DNA from: CAVZAB01 sp963773155
Lineage (GTDB): Bacteria; Pseudomonadota; Alphaproteobacteria; Rhizobiales; Beijerinckiaceae
Length of the DNA: 64,000 nt
Reading direction: 5' to 3'
Assembly (NCBI GenBank): GCA_963773155.1
Contig: CAVZAB010000003.1
Coordinates: 29,681-93,680, forward strand
Shown piece after piece: positions 28,966-37,018 of this stretch; the stretch's first letter is position 1, and each line of letters opens with the position of its first letter. A program made the translations under genes and the position numbers. The notes below the pieces were generated by a model. The model made no database searches. It was not told the DNA's origin and was given only the letters and a program-made list of their open reading frames with translations.

Positions 28966-29445
28966 CTATTGGCGGCGCTGGGCCTGGCGGCGCCGGTTAA
29001 ATCCGGCGATTTCGGCCGCGGCAAGGGCCTCGGCGCAGCTCACCGCAATTGGCGGATCGCTCGCCTCTGCCGCTGCCGTCGCGGCCGGCTCTGCGCTCAT
29101 GGCATCGGTGACAATGAAGCTGCGGTAACCAAGCGCCCTCGCCTGACCCAGCAAAAACGACCCAAGCCCATCCGCTCGAGCGTCGCAAAAAACCAGCGTC
29201 GTCACCCCGCGCGCCGAAAGACTGGCCTCGAACCGTGCCGCGAGCCCTTCGCCGGCCTGCAGACGCGTTTCCGCCGGGCCGACAGCCAGGCCGAGCCCAG
29301 AGCCCGGCCGCCGCGTCGAAGGCTCGACGAACAGCACGGGCAGGCCTGCCGCCCGCCACGCCTCGAGCAAAGCCGCGATCGCAGCACTCGGACTTTCGGC
29401 CAAGTTCGCCATCACGATCAACGTGGCATCGCCGGGCAAGCGCAT
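28966..29445 (-). CDS. isochorismatase-like fold protein lacking catalytic residues
   Basis: This 159-residue protein has the alternating pattern of a cysteine-hydrolase (isochorismatase-like) fold: ATLIVMANLAE where the family has a DxQ motif, AWRAAGLPVLFVEP, and ARGVTTLVFCDARADGLGSF where family members have the catalytic Cys. The Asp, Lys and nucleophilic Cys all appear to be replaced, so it is probably not an active hydrolase. AGGA lies five bases before the start at 29445, next to the stop of the upstream mesaconyl-CoA hydratase gene, so the two are probably co-transcribed. It is 94 bp upstream of sdhC. The family assignment is by motif pattern only. Confidence 0.55.
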   Translation of the reverse strand: MRLPGDATLIVMANLAESPSAAIAALLEAWRAAGLPVLFVEPSTRRPGSGLGLAVGPAETRLQAGEGLAARFEASLSARGVTTLVFCDARADGLGSFLLGQARALGYRSFIVTDAMSAEPAATAAAEASDPPIAVSCAEALAAAEIAGFNRRRQAQRRQ

Positions 29446-29451
29446 GATGTC

Positions 29452-30501
29452 CTAGCGTGGCAGCAAGACCCAATAGTCGAGATCGAGCACAATAGCCGGA
29501 TCGTATTGGTCGGCAATTGTCGAGGGGAAATCGTGGCAGGGCCGATCGGCGGCGGCAAGCGTGCGCAGCCGGAGCGCCCCGACATCATCGCGGCCGGGTA
29601 TTGCGGCACTATCGAGAATTTCACTCCACGCAAAGATCGTCCGGCCGGCAAAAGTCGGCGCGACATGCCGGCCGCCGTTGATTGCGGCAATATGAAATGC
29701 ATTGGCGAGGCCGTTGAAGCTCAACATGCGGGCAAGCGACATGATATGACCGCCGTAAATCAGCCGGCGGCCAAACCGGCCCTTCGCCTCGGTGAACGCA
29801 TTGAAGTGGACACGCGACGTGTTTTGAAAGAGGCGGGTGGCCATCTGGTGTTCGGCCTCCTCGATCGTCGTGCCATCGACGTGATCGATCCGCTCGCCCT
29901 TGCCATAATCGGCGAAAGTATGCGGCGAACCCGCGAGCACCAGATCGTATGGCGCGCGATATATGGCAGGACAGGCGTCGCCGAGACTGTCTGGCTTGAG
30001 CGCCCGCGGCAAAGTCGGCACATGTTCCTGAGCGATCGCAGCGCTGCTGTCGCGCTTGCGCACCATTGCCCAGCGCACGAAGTCGAGCACGAGATCGCCG
30101 TGCTGGTTGAACCCTTGGCTGCGGACATAGACGACGCCCGTCTGCCGGTTCGAATTCTCCTTGAGGCCGATGATCTCCGAAACCGCACTCAGCGTGTCGC
30201 CGGGATAGACCGTCGCCAGAAAGCGGCAGGCGGCATAGCCAAGATTGGCAACCGCGTTCAGCGAAATGTCGGCGACGGTCTTGCCGAAAACCAGATGAAA
30301 GACGAGCAAATCATCGACCGGACTGTGCCGATAGCCGATCTCGCGGGCGAAAAGCTCACTGGACTGGACAACAAAACGGCTACCGAAGATTGCCGCATAG
30401 AGCGCCACGTCGCCGGCCGTGATCGTCCGCGGCGTCGCGTGCCGCAGGACCTGGCCGAGACTGAAATCTTCGAAAAAACGGCCCGCATTGGTCTTTGACA
30501 T
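29452..30501 (-). CDS. MaoC-type mesaconyl-CoA hydratase (beta-methylmalyl-CoA dehydratase-like)
   Basis: This 349-residue double-hotdog protein resembles the mesaconyl-CoA hydratase of the ethylmalonyl-CoA pathway, which interconverts mesaconyl-CoA and beta-methylmalyl-CoA. Characteristic segments are GRFFEDFSLGQVLRHATPRT at the start, LLVFHLVFGKTVADIS, NVxxARxF-like LAxVGYAAC and, in the second half, VHFNAFTEAKGRFGRRLIYG with GGHIMSLARMLSFNGLANAF. The start at 30501 (MSKTNAGRFFED) gives family length. Close relatives act on other branched acyl-CoAs, so the exact substrate is inferred. It leads an apparent mcd / isochorismatase-like / sdhCDAB run. Confidence 0.8.
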   Translation of the reverse strand: MSKTNAGRFFEDFSLGQVLRHATPRTITAGDVALYAAIFGSRFVVQSSELFAREIGYRHSPVDDLLVFHLVFGKTVADISLNAVANLGYAACRFLATVYPGDTLSAVSEIIGLKENSNRQTGVVYVRSQGFNQHGDLVLDFVRWAMVRKRDSSAAIAQEHVPTLPRALKPDSLGDACPAIYRAPYDLVLAGSPHTFADYGKGERIDHVDGTTIEEAEHQMATRLFQNTSRVHFNAFTEAKGRFGRRLIYGGHIMSLARMLSFNGLANAFHIAAINGGRHVAPTFAGRTIFAWSEILDSAAIPGRDDVGALRLRTLAAADRPCHDFPSTIADQYDPAIVLDLDYWVLLPR

Positions 30502-30525
30502 CGCACGGCTCCGCGATTGGCCCAA

Positions 30526-30861
30526 TCAGGGCGGCGGCATGAGAAGGCGCTCGAGCCTGGCGATCAGCAGCCGCGGCTCGCCGTCGATGGCGACACGCTT
30601 ACGCCGGCCGGTTGCCCCTGTCTCGATACGGATCGCCGAAACCGGCAGGTCGAGAGCTTGGGCCAGTAGCGTCCGCAACGCGAGATTGGCGAGGCCGGCC
30701 GCCGGGACAGCCCGAACCTTGGCCGCTACGACTGACTTGCCGTCCGCAAGCCGTACTATGCCCGTCAACGCGTCGCGCGAACCTTTCGGCGATAGCCGGC
30801 AATTCAGTACAATTCCGGCGGGACGCTCCGTCCATGGGCCGGAGTCGCGATCACAAAGCAT
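30526..30861 (-). CDS. yggU: DUF167 family protein YggU
   Basis: This 111-residue protein carries the DUF167 signature LNCRLSPKGSRDALTGI and AVPAAGLANLALRTLLAQAL near the middle, with the conserved Asn in GLAN. The molecular role is unknown. It follows yggT directly, with the start codon 11 bases inside it, a pairing seen in many proteobacteria. The start at 30861 (MLCDRDSGPW) was preferred over an upstream one that lies within yggT. Confidence 0.85.
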   Translation of the reverse strand: MLCDRDSGPWTERPAGIVLNCRLSPKGSRDALTGIVRLADGKSVVAAKVRAVPAAGLANLALRTLLAQALDLPVSAIRIETGATGRRKRVAIDGEPRLLIARLERLLMPPP

Positions 30862-31150
30862 AGGGATAGGAATAGAGGACATCAACCAGAAGCTGCCGCA
30901 AGAAGGCCAAAAGGAGCAGCACGATGATCGGCGAAATATCGATGCCGCCAAGATTCGGCAAAAACCGGCGGATCGGCCGCAAAACCGGTTCGGTCAGGGC
31001 TTCGATCGCAGTCCAGATCGATCGGACCATGTCGTTGCGGATGTTGATGACGTTAAAGCCGATCAGCCAGGAAAGGACGACAGAAGCGATGAGAACCCAC
31101 CAATACAAATCCAGAGCGGCAATAAGGACTTTGAGAAGGGCGTGCATCAA
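30851..31150 (-). CDS. yggT: YggT family membrane protein
   Basis: This 99-residue protein has two hydrophobic segments, ALDLYWWVLIASVVLSWLIG and PIIVLLLLAFLRQLLVDVLY, joined by the conserved VLRPIRRFLPNLGGIDISP. That loop is the YggT signature. YggT proteins are linked to cell-envelope or osmotic functions, but the mechanism is not established. It overlaps yggU and is divergent from tRNA-Ala. Confidence 0.92.
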   Translation of the reverse strand: MMHALLKVLIAALDLYWWVLIASVVLSWLIGFNVINIRNDMVRSIWTAIEALTEPVLRPIRRFLPNLGGIDISPIIVLLLLAFLRQLLVDVLYSYPYAL

Positions 31151-31243
31151 TCGCTCCGTTGAGTCTGATCCGAGTGGGTGTAGCTTTCCGCCCTGATAAG
31201 GGCAAGATTCGTTGGGCGGCGCGTTCGGCTGACGGTCGGACGG

Positions 31244-31272
31244 TTGACACCGGGCGAGCCGCGACGTAGAGA
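31244..31272 (+). promoter_or_regulatory. promoter of tRNA-Ala
   Basis: A perfect -35 TTGACA (31244-31249) is followed 17 bases later by TAGAGA (31267-31272), placing transcription start just before the tRNA at 31285. The spacing and position fit a strong sigma-70 promoter. Confidence 0.75.
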
Positions 31273-31284
31273 CCCGACGCCAAA

Positions 31285-31360
<76 letters not shown>

Positions 31361-32214
31361 CGGATTAATGGAGGCTTAACAAGGGTTTAGGCTGGAGCGA
31401 ATCGCCCCCTGACCTTGCCTGAAAGGCATTCTGTCACAGCGCTCTCGCAGCGAGTGGAACGACGATGTCAACATCCAGGAAACGGGGAATTCAACGGTCG
31501 GCGCCAGTGCGGCTGCAAGGGCATCATTCGATCAGCCGGACATTCTCTTAGAATGCAGCGCCGAACAATGGCCCATGAGATTGAAGCGACTACCGGGCCA
31601 CAGGAACTTCGCGACACAAGGGCGGGGCTCGGGGCTGCGATCTCCCCCGAGTGTTGCGAACAGCCGATAGCGCCGTCGAAGACAGCGAAGGCGTTAGCGA
31701 GATGCTTCGGCGCCGGACAGGCTTGGGCAGCCGTAGCGCCGCCTGGCAGTGGTGAGACCCCTGTTTTGCTGGCGCGATGCGATACGAGCGACAGAAATGG
31801 CGATAGGCGATCAGGCGGTCGCGTCTTTTCCTGCGCACCGACAGTTTTCGAGAGAGATTATGAAGCCTTCCTCAGTCGAGGCGCACGCTTTGTTGGACAG
31901 CGACGAACCGAACCCTATGGCGCAATTGATGTTCGAAGACTTCTATGGTGACCGCCGGAATTTGCTCGTCACAGCAAGCGACCCGAAAGGCGCCTTGATG
32001 GCTGGATTCTCGAGTTCGATAGCGGGCCAATACAAACAAGGCAATTAGCGGCTAACAAATTTGGTCTTTCAGAAATAACGGATGTTTGACACCGCTAAAG
32101 GGTTTGTAGCTGACCAAGACAGAAGCCAGCGCAATGGTCCGCACGATCATCCGGAGCGGGGCCGGTCGTCGTCGGCGCGTAGCGGAGGGGCGCCGGGATT
32201 GGCGCAGCAGTCTG
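31361..32214. other. 854-bp stretch without a recognisable gene, downstream of tRNA-Ala
   Basis: This region looks less GC-rich and less codon-structured than the rest of the window. Open frames exist (the largest on the plus strand, at 31415-31951 and 31749-32048), but their translations are Arg/Ser-rich or lack any family motif and no good ribosome-binding site is present. A short frame at 31860-32048 (MKPSSVEAHALLDSDEPNPM...) is the least implausible. A small inverted repeat TTAGC-G-GCTAA is at 32045-32055. I see no integrase, no repeat of the tRNA 3' end and no clear terminator. Confidence 0.5.
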
Positions 32215-33630
32215 TCAGCTGCGATTGTAGACGTCTTCGATCCGGATAATGTCGTCCTCGCCGAGATAGCTGCCGGTTTGAACCTCGATCAATTCGAGAT
32301 CGATTTTACCCGGATTGGCCAAGCGGTGGACGCTGCCGATCGGCAGATAGATCGATTCGTTCTCGTGGACGACATGAACCTCGTCACCGCGCGTCACCTC
32401 CGCGGCCCCTTTGACGACGATCCAATGTTCGGCCCGATGGTGATGCTTTTGCAGCGAAAGCCTTTGGCCGGGTTTGACCACGATGCGCTTGACCTGGTAG
32501 CGCTGACCATTGTCGACCGACTGGAAATAGCCCCAGGGCCGATAGACCCGCGGATGGGCGGTGGCCTCCGGCCGCTTGCGCTGTTTCAACGTCTCCACCA
32601 ACGCCTTGACCTTCTCCGCCTCGCTGCCTTTGACGACCAGCACCGCGTCGGTGGTGGTGACGACGATAATGTCGTCGAGCCCGACCACGGTCGTCAGCAG
32701 ATCCGGCGACCGGACATAGACATTGCGTCCCTCCATCACCAACCCGTGGCCGTGCACCACATTGCCGGCCTCGTCGCGACTTGCCAGCTCGCCGACCGCC
32801 GTCCAGCCGCCGATGTCCGACCAGCCATAATCGGCCGGCAGGACCGCCGCCTTGTCGGTTCGCTCCATGACCGCATAATCGATCGATTTCTTAGTCGCCT
32901 GGGCGAAGGCCTCACGCTCGAGCACGAGGAAATCGAGGTCCTCCTTTGCCCCCGCAACCGCCCGCGCCGCGCAATCGGCCATCGCGGGTTCGAATTTTCT
33001 GATCTCCGCCTGCATCACATCGGCCCGAAAGACGAAATTGCCGGAGTTCCACAAATAGCCCTCGGCAATATATTTCTGCGCCGTCGCCAGGTCCGGCTTT
33101 TCGACAAAGGCCTCGACTTTGCAAATTGCCGATTGCGGCGCGATCGGGCGGCCCGGCCGGATATAGCCATAGGCAGTGGCTGGCGCACTCGGCCGGATCC
33201 CAAAGGTCACGATGTGGCCCCCGGCGGCGCCGCTCGCGGCCACGCCGCACAAGCGCAGGAATTCGCCCTCCTCGCCGACCGCGTGGTCGGCCGCCAGCAA
33301 TGCCACCACCAGGTCCGGCCGGCGAGCGGCGGCAAGTTCCGCCGCCACCGCGACGGCAGGCCCGGAATCCCGGCGCATGGGTTCGAGCACGATCTGGCCC
33401 TCGGCCCCCGCCTCGGCCAATTGTTCGGCGACCAGGAAGCGGTAGTCGTGATGGGTAATGACAATCGGCGGCAGGAATTGGTCGCTGCCTTTGAGCGCGC
33501 TCACCAGCGTCTGGAACGTCGATTTCGCGCCGACCAGCGGAATGAACTGTTTCGGCAGGCTATCGCGCGACACCGGCCAAAGCCGGGTTCCAGCGCCGCC
33601 GCACATGATAACTGGCAAGATCTTGCTCAT
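32215..33630 (-). CDS. manC: mannose-1-phosphate guanylyltransferase / mannose-6-phosphate isomerase
   Basis: This type-II bifunctional enzyme (471 residues) makes GDP-mannose for surface polysaccharides. The nucleotidyltransferase motif is MCGGAGTRLWPVSRDSLPKQ at residues 9-28, and FVEKPDLATAQKYIAEGYLW follows near 155. The C-terminal cupin, which carries the isomerase activity, includes RPWGYFQSVDNGQRYQVKRI and LSLQKHHHRAEHWIVVKGAA with its metal-binding His residues. It is divergent from ugd across a 202-bp region. Confidence 0.95.
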   Translation of the reverse strand: MSKILPVIMCGGAGTRLWPVSRDSLPKQFIPLVGAKSTFQTLVSALKGSDQFLPPIVITHHDYRFLVAEQLAEAGAEGQIVLEPMRRDSGPAVAVAAELAAARRPDLVVALLAADHAVGEEGEFLRLCGVAASGAAGGHIVTFGIRPSAPATAYGYIRPGRPIAPQSAICKVEAFVEKPDLATAQKYIAEGYLWNSGNFVFRADVMQAEIRKFEPAMADCAARAVAGAKEDLDFLVLEREAFAQATKKSIDYAVMERTDKAAVLPADYGWSDIGGWTAVGELASRDEAGNVVHGHGLVMEGRNVYVRSPDLLTTVVGLDDIIVVTTTDAVLVVKGSEAEKVKALVETLKQRKRPEATAHPRVYRPWGYFQSVDNGQRYQVKRIVVKPGQRLSLQKHHHRAEHWIVVKGAAEVTRGDEVHVVHENESIYLPIGSVHRLANPGKIDLELIEVQTGSYLGEDDIIRIEDVYNRS

Positions 33631-33761
33631 TATTCCGGTCTCCGCTCGCCCCGCCTCATTAGCTACGGCAATATTCCTAAATAATCCTCGCCGGTGACGG
33701 TTCGCCGCTGGAACGGCAAATCTTGCGCTAAATTCACCCTATTTGCGCCGATTGGGGCATT

Positions 33762-33812
33762 GACCAATTGGTCCTACAGTTAGACAAGGAGCGCCGGGCA
33801 GGCAATCCTGCC
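33762..33812 (+). promoter_or_regulatory. palindrome and leader hairpin upstream of ugd
   Basis: The 202-bp divergent region between manC and ugd contains the perfect 12-bp palindrome GACCAATTGGTC (33762-33773). At 33797-33812 a hairpin GGCAGG-CAAT-CCTGCC lies just ahead of the ugd ribosome-binding site (GAGAGG, six bases before ATG). The palindrome is a candidate operator for shared control of manC and ugd; the hairpin may affect ugd mRNA. Confidence 0.45.
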
Positions 33813-33832
33813 GGAATGTTGAGAGGGCGACG

Positions 33833-35203
33833 ATGCGGATCGTCATGCTGGGGTCGGGATATGTCGGCTTGGTGTCAGGCGCGTGTTTTGCCGATTTCGG
33901 CCATTTCGTCACCTGCGTCGATCGGGCGGCCGACAAGATCGGCCAATTGGAGGCGGGCATTATCCCGATCTACGAACCGGGACTGGGCGAACTCGTCGCC
34001 CGCAGCCGGGCCGAGGGGCGGCTTAATTTCACCACCGATCTCAGCGGTTCCGCGCCGGCCGCCGACGCCATCTTCATCGCGGTTGGTACCCCGTCGCGGC
34101 GCGGCGACGGCCACGCCGATCTGTCCTATGTCTATGCCGCGGCGCGCGAACTCGCGCCGTTGATCAATGGCCACACGCTGATCGTGACAAAATCGACGGT
34201 GCCGGTCGGCACCGGCGACGAAATCGAGCGGATCATTCGCGAACTGAGGCCGGAGGCCGACTTTGCCGTCGTTTCAAACCCGGAATTCCTGCGCGAGGGC
34301 TCGGCGATCGAGGATTTCAAGCGGCCGGACCGGATCGTGGTCGGCACCGAGGATCCACGCGCCCAGAAAATCATGGCCGACATCTACCGCCCGCTGCATC
34401 TCAACCAGGGACCGTTGCTGTTTACCGACCGACGTTCGTCCGAACTGATCAAATATGCCGCCAATGCTTTTCTGGCGACCAAAATCACCTTCATCAACGA
34501 AATTGCCAATCTGTGCGAAAAGGTCGGGGCAGATATCCAGGACGTCGCCCGCGGCATTGGTCTCGACGGGCGGATCGGCCCGAAATTCCTGCACGCTGGT
34601 CCCGGTTTCGGCGGCTCGTGCTTTCCAAAGGATTCGCAGGCCCTGATCAAGACCGCCCAGGATTTCGACTCGCCGTTGCGGATCGTCGAGACTGTGGCCC
34701 GCGTCAATGACGAGCGCAAGAGTGCGATGGGGCAACGGATCATCGCCGCCTGCGGCGGCTCTGTCGAAGGCAAGACGATCGCCGTACTCGGCCTTACCTT
34801 CAAGCCCAATACCGACGACATGCGCGATTCGCCGGCCTTGGCAATCGTCGGCGTCCTGCAGAAGGCCGGCGCCGCGATCCGCGCCTTCGATCCGAAAGGA
34901 ATGGACCAGGCCCGCCAGATCCTGGCCGACGTGGACTACGCCAATGATGCCTATTCCTGTCTGGCCGGTGCCGATGCTCTGGTGATCGTCACCGAATGGG
35001 AGCAGTTTCGCGCGCTCGACCTGGCGCGGGTCCGCCAATCTCTGCGCCGTCCAATCGTCGTCGATCTGCGCAACATCTATCGCATGGAGGAAATGGCAGC
35101 GCTCGGCTTCGACTATACCTGCATCGGCCGCAACCTGTTGCCGCTTGCCCGCACCGAGCCGCCGCGCAGCGAATTGCGCATCGTTACCAACAATCGCGCC
35201 TAG
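33833..35203 (+). CDS. ugd: UDP-glucose 6-dehydrogenase
   Basis: This 456-residue enzyme oxidises UDP-glucose to UDP-glucuronate for exopolysaccharide or envelope glycan synthesis. The NAD fold MRIVMLGSGYVGLVSGACFA is at the N-terminus, SNPEFLREGSAIEDF near 147, and the catalytic Cys is in GPGFGGSCFPKDSQALI near residue 261. The C-terminal UDP-binding domain contains VLGLTFKPNTDDMRDSPAL. It is 21 bp upstream of ndvA on the same strand. Confidence 0.96.
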   Translation: MRIVMLGSGYVGLVSGACFADFGHFVTCVDRAADKIGQLEAGIIPIYEPGLGELVARSRAEGRLNFTTDLSGSAPAADAIFIAVGTPSRRGDGHADLSYVYAAARELAPLINGHTLIVTKSTVPVGTGDEIERIIRELRPEADFAVVSNPEFLREGSAIEDFKRPDRIVVGTEDPRAQKIMADIYRPLHLNQGPLLFTDRRSSELIKYAANAFLATKITFINEIANLCEKVGADIQDVARGIGLDGRIGPKFLHAGPGFGGSCFPKDSQALIKTAQDFDSPLRIVETVARVNDERKSAMGQRIIAACGGSVEGKTIAVLGLTFKPNTDDMRDSPALAIVGVLQKAGAAIRAFDPKGMDQARQILADVDYANDAYSCLAGADALVIVTEWEQFRALDLARVRQSLRRPIVVDLRNIYRMEEMAALGFDYTCIGRNLLPLARTEPPRSELRIVTNNRA

Positions 35204-35224
35204 ACGCCGGGATCGGCCGTCCGC

Positions 35225-37018
35225 ATGCAGATATTCCGCATCTACATCCGCGTCCTCGAACAGCTCGCATCGCAAAAGCGCGCCGCCATAATCCTGGTCG
35301 GCGCCAACTTATGCTTGGCAATCGCCCAATTCGCCGAGCCCATCCTTTTCGGCCGGATTATCGATCGCCTGACCAGCCCGCTTGCCGATGGTTCGCCAGC
35401 CTCCTGGCCGCAGATCCTGCCGCTCGCCGGTGCTTGGGCTGGCTTCGGACTTTTCACCATCGCCGCCGGCGTTCTCGTCGCCCTGCATGCCGACCGCCTC
35501 GCCCATTCGCAGCGGCTGGCTGTCATGGCCCGCTATTTCGAGCATGTCCTGCACCTGCCGCTCAGCTTCCACACCAACATCCATTCGGGGCGCCTGCTCA
35601 AGGTGATGCTCGACGGGGTCAACGGCATGTGGAGCCTCTGGCTGTCCTTCTTCCGCGAACATTGCGCCTCGTTTGTCGCGCTAACCGTCCTCTTGCCGAT
35701 GACACTTTTTCTCAATTGGCGGCTCGGTGCGCTGCTGATCGGCCTGGTCGCTATCTTCGGCCTGATGACGAATTTTGTCCTGCGCCGAACCGAAGGTCTG
35801 CAAAGTCAGGTCGAGAAATACCATGCCGACCTTGCCGAACGCGCTTCCGACGCGCTAGGCAACGTACCGGTGATCCAGAGCTTCACCCGGATCGAGGCTG
35901 AGACGCATGCAATGCGGGCGATCATCACGACGCTGCTCGCCGCGCAGATACCGGTCCTGTCCTGGTGGGCGATCGCCGCGGTTGCCAGTCGCGCCTCGGC
36001 AACCCTCACCGTCCTTTCGATCTTTCTCCTCGGCACCTGGCTGCATTTCCACAACCTCGCCACCGTCGGCGAAATCGTCACCTTCATGAGCATAGCCACA
36101 ATGCTGATCGGCCGCCTCGAACAGGTCGTCAGCTTCGTCAATTTTCTGTTCATGCAGGCCCCGAAACTGCGGCAGTTCTTCGAGGTCCTTGACACGATTC
36201 CCTCGGTCGACGACAGCCCGCAGGCGATCGACGCCGGCCGGCTGCAAGGGCGCGTTTCGTTCCAGGGCGTCAGTTTCACCTATGACGGGCGCAGAGACGC
36301 CGTTGCCGACCTTAGTTTCGACGTCACCCCAGGCGAGACGATCGCGTTGGTCGGCGCGACGGGATCCGGCAAGTCGACGACGCTCGGCCTCCTCCACAGA
36401 GTTTTCGATCCACAAAAGGGTGTGGTGTTGATCGATGGCCGCGACATCCGCGATTTCACCCTCGCCTCCCTACGCCGCAATATCGGCGTCGTCTTCCAAG
36501 AGCCGATGTTGTTTGCCCGCTCGATCGAAGAAAATCTGCGGATCGGCAAGCCGGATGCAAACGCCGCGGATTTCGAGCTCGCTTTGCAGCGCGCCCAGGC
36601 GACGGACTTCGTCGACCGCCAGCCCGACGGCCTAGCGACCATCGTCGGCGAGCGCGGCCGCTCGCTGTCGGGCGGCGAGCGGCAACGTCTGGCAATCGCT
36701 CGCGCTCTCCTTAAGGATCCGCCGATCATGATTCTCGATGAGGCGACCAGCGCGCTTGACGCGATGACCGAAAAGCAATTGCAGAAGGCGCTCGACGCTG
36801 CCACCGTCGGCCGCACGACCTTCATCATTGCCCATCGTCTCGCAACCGTCCGCAACGCCACCCGCATCCTCCTCTTCGAGCATGGCCGGATCGTCGAATC
36901 GGGAGACTTCGAGTCGCTGGTCGCGCTCGGCGGCCGCTTTGCGGCCCTTGCCAAGGCGCAATTCATGGGCGCGGGAAAAGCCGAAGCAGAGCCAGCGACG
37001 GAAACGCTCGAGCGCTAG
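35225..37018 (+). CDS. ndvA: cyclic beta-glucan ABC exporter (NdvA/ChvA-type)
   Basis: This 597-residue fused ABC exporter starts MQIFRIYIRVLEQLASQKRA and has six hydrophobic segments in its first ~320 residues, then an ATPase. Walker A is VGATGSGKSTTLGLL near residue 380, the signature is LSGGERQRLAIARALL, and Walker B is PPIMILDEATSALD. ANLCLAIAQFAEPILFGRII is close to the NdvA/ChvA beta-(1,2)-glucan exporter family. No glucan synthase (ndvB) is in the window, so the substrate is inferred from family. It overlaps the convergent CorC-like gene by four bases. Confidence 0.87.
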   Translation: MQIFRIYIRVLEQLASQKRAAIILVGANLCLAIAQFAEPILFGRIIDRLTSPLADGSPASWPQILPLAGAWAGFGLFTIAAGVLVALHADRLAHSQRLAVMARYFEHVLHLPLSFHTNIHSGRLLKVMLDGVNGMWSLWLSFFREHCASFVALTVLLPMTLFLNWRLGALLIGLVAIFGLMTNFVLRRTEGLQSQVEKYHADLAERASDALGNVPVIQSFTRIEAETHAMRAIITTLLAAQIPVLSWWAIAAVASRASATLTVLSIFLLGTWLHFHNLATVGEIVTFMSIATMLIGRLEQVVSFVNFLFMQAPKLRQFFEVLDTIPSVDDSPQAIDAGRLQGRVSFQGVSFTYDGRRDAVADLSFDVTPGETIALVGATGSGKSTTLGLLHRVFDPQKGVVLIDGRDIRDFTLASLRRNIGVVFQEPMLFARSIEENLRIGKPDANAADFELALQRAQATDFVDRQPDGLATIVGERGRSLSGGERQRLAIARALLKDPPIMILDEATSALDAMTEKQLQKALDAATVGRTTFIIAHRLATVRNATRILLFEHGRIVESGDFESLVALGGRFAALAKAQFMGAGKAEAEPATETLER

